Shown: positions 62,623 to 64,000 of the stretch, one piece after another
Position numbering within the stretch: the first letter of the stretch is position 1
Layout: every line of letters begins with the position of its first letter
Source: Aureibaculum algae
GTDB taxonomy: Bacteria; Bacteroidota; Bacteroidia; Flavobacteriales; Flavobacteriaceae
Assembly (NCBI RefSeq): GCF_006065315.1
Contig: NZ_CP040749.1
Span: 2,804,501 to 2,868,500, forward strand
DNA: 64,000 nt
Reading direction: 5' to 3'
Notes under the pieces: generated by a model
The model's database searches: none
The model's input: only the letters and a program-made list of their open reading frames with translations
What the model was told of the DNA's origin: nothing
Translations under genes and position numbers: made by a program

Positions 62623-63903
62623 ATGGTAATAAAAGCAAATGATCCGAATAGAAAGTCTTGGTTGAATGTTGAAAAGGATTCTGATTTCCCAATACAAAAT
62701 ATCCCTTTTGGTGTTTTTTTAACAAGAGATGATATTATAACAATAGGGACAAGGATTGGCAACTACGCCATTGATTTAGGAGCATTGCATCAATTAGGCT
62801 ATTTTAGTGAAATTCCATTAACAGATGATATTTTCTTACAAGACACTTTAAACGATTTTATAGCTGATGGTAGAATAACGTGGAGATTGGTAAGAAATAG
62901 AATTGCTGAAATTTTTGATAGTAACAATTCTATTTTAAAAGACAATGAAGAACATAAAGATCGTATTATCTTTACAATGGAAGAAGTTGAAATGCAATTA
63001 CCAGTAACTATAGGTGATTATACTGATTTTTATGCAAGTAAAGAACATGCTACCAATGTAGGAAGTATTTTTAGAGATCCTGAAAATGCATTGATGCCCA
63101 ACTGGTTGCATATTCCTATTGGTTATCACGGTAGAAGTTCCTCTATTATTCCATCAGGAACACCAATAAAAAGACCCAACGGACAAACAAAACCTAAAGG
63201 TGCCGACAACCCAATTTTTGGTCCTTCAAAATTGGTTGATTTTGAATTGGAAATGGCTTTTATTACTACAGATGTTAATAAATTAGGTGAAACTATAAAA
63301 CTTGAAGAAGCTGAAGATTATATTTTTGGATTAGTCTTATTTAATGATTGGAGTGCTAGAGACATACAAGGCTGGGAATACGCTCCGCTGGGCCCTTTTT
63401 TAGGGAAAAGTTTTGCTTCAACCATTTCACCTTGGATCCTCACTTTAGATGCCTTAGAGCCCTTTAGAACCGCTAGTCCTGAACAAAACCCTACACCACT
63501 ACCCTATTTACAACAATCGGGCAATAGAAGTTTAGATATAAAATTGCAAGCTTCATTATTACCCGAAAATGGAGATGAAACCAAAGTTACTGAATCGAAC
63601 TTTAAATACATGTATTGGACCATGGCTCAACAATTAACACATCATACTAGTAATGGTTGTAATGTTAGAGCTGGTGACATGATGGGCTCAGGTACTATAT
63701 CTGGTCCAACAAAAGAAAGTTATGGTTCTATGCTTGAATTGACTTGGGCTGGAAAAAATCCTATTACTTTAAATGACGGCTCTGAACGCAAATTTATCAA
63801 TGATAACGATACCGTTATTTTGAGAGGGTATTGTGAAAATAATACGGTTAGAATTGGGTTTGGTGATTGTAGTGGAAAGATGGTTCCTGCGTCAATTAAA
63901 TAG
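62623..63903 (+). CDS. fahA: Fumarylacetoacetase
   Basis: A 426-aa enzyme that splits fumarylacetoacetate to fumarate and acetoacetate, the last step of tyrosine/phenylalanine breakdown. SDFPIQNIPFGVF at the N-terminus, YTDFYASKEHATNVG, WLHIPIGYHGRSSSI (catalytic His region), VDFELEMAFI, FNDWSARDIQGWEYAPLGPFLGKSF and MMGSGTISGPT match the FAH family; usual length about 420 aa. The last 97 bp of the window are empty. Confidence 0.97.
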   Translation: MVIKANDPNRKSWLNVEKDSDFPIQNIPFGVFLTRDDIITIGTRIGNYAIDLGALHQLGYFSEIPLTDDIFLQDTLNDFIADGRITWRLVRNRIAEIFDSNNSILKDNEEHKDRIIFTMEEVEMQLPVTIGDYTDFYASKEHATNVGSIFRDPENALMPNWLHIPIGYHGRSSSIIPSGTPIKRPNGQTKPKGADNPIFGPSKLVDFELEMAFITTDVNKLGETIKLEEAEDYIFGLVLFNDWSARDIQGWEYAPLGPFLGKSFASTISPWILTLDALEPFRTASPEQNPTPLPYLQQSGNRSLDIKLQASLLPENGDETKVTESNFKYMYWTMAQQLTHHTSNGCNVRAGDMMGSGTISGPTKESYGSMLELTWAGKNPITLNDGSERKFINDNDTVILRGYCENNTVRIGFGDCSGKMVPASIK

Positions 63904-64000
63904 ATGTTTTATATTACCATGCCTAACTTACAATTAAAACAGGCATTAATAAAGCATCTTGATTAAATTGTGCCATTACTATTGATAGCTATCTTGATTT

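Overview
The window looks like a chromosomal segment of a marine or environmental Flavobacteriaceae (Bacteroidota). It is strongly AT-rich, has no recognisable Shine-Dalgarno sequences, and carries Bacteroidota-type promoters (TTG/TTTG, 18-21 bases, TAnnTTTG). Lineage hallmarks include hybrid two-component sensors with Reg_prop propellers, a SusC-type TonB-linked receptor fragment, short Asp-rich SPII lipoproteins, a type IX secretion-tail-like ORF and a lone AraC regulator of a type common in this group. No phage, insertion sequence, CRISPR array or rRNA operon was seen; the only RNA gene found is tRNA-Arg(TCT).

Layout. 1-0.9 kb: a tandem array of 161-bp units built from about 30-bp cores, with one further core at 13.9 kb. 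0.9-9.3 kb, minus strand: a DHFR-like reductase and an envelope cluster of lipoproteins. Three of these are paralogues, each made of seven repeats of about 44 residues (predicted seven-bladed propellers), and a SIMPL-domain protein sits among them; a GAF-AraC regulator and a lipocalin-like lipoprotein follow. 9.3-15 kb: an orphan secretion-tail ORF, a complete hybrid two-component regulator without a polysaccharide locus beside it, and a YhcC-type radical SAM protein. 15.3-22.9 kb: a flavoprotein, a DUF892 ferritin-like protein, a GH3-type adenylating enzyme, a small metalloprotease, a BLUF photoreceptor, and the paired radical SAM/DUF4130 genes of predicted DNA repair.

22.9-40.8 kb is a stress and envelope island: CsbD, small membrane proteins (DUF5670-like, DUF1328), AraC regulators, a CHASE3-PAS histidine kinase with a stand-alone receiver, a DUF2383 protein, topoisomerase IB, an App1-like phosphatase, an exonuclease/GIY-YIG fusion, HPF, DUF421, VOC, DUF2254, a succinate-semialdehyde dehydrogenase, a cysteine-less ArsC-like protein, an AI-2E family exporter and a YihY/BrkB protein.

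41.3-57.7 kb is a carbohydrate locus. A six-gene plus-strand operon (double DUF1080, two Tat-signal Gfo/Idh/MocA oxidoreductases, GH78, sialate O-acetylesterase, GH43) faces a minus-strand pair of sodium/solute symporter and inositol oxygenase. Next to it, a SusC 5' fragment runs head-on into a hybrid sensor that has lost its DNA-binding domain. The two truncated genes meet within about 30 bp, which looks like the scar of a large deletion or other rearrangement that removed the rest of SusC and any SusD.

57.7-64 kb holds housekeeping genes: tRNA-Arg, a sterol desaturase family protein, RmuC, GlyA and fumarylacetoacetase.

Assignments rest on reading motifs and protein architecture directly; no database search was run.
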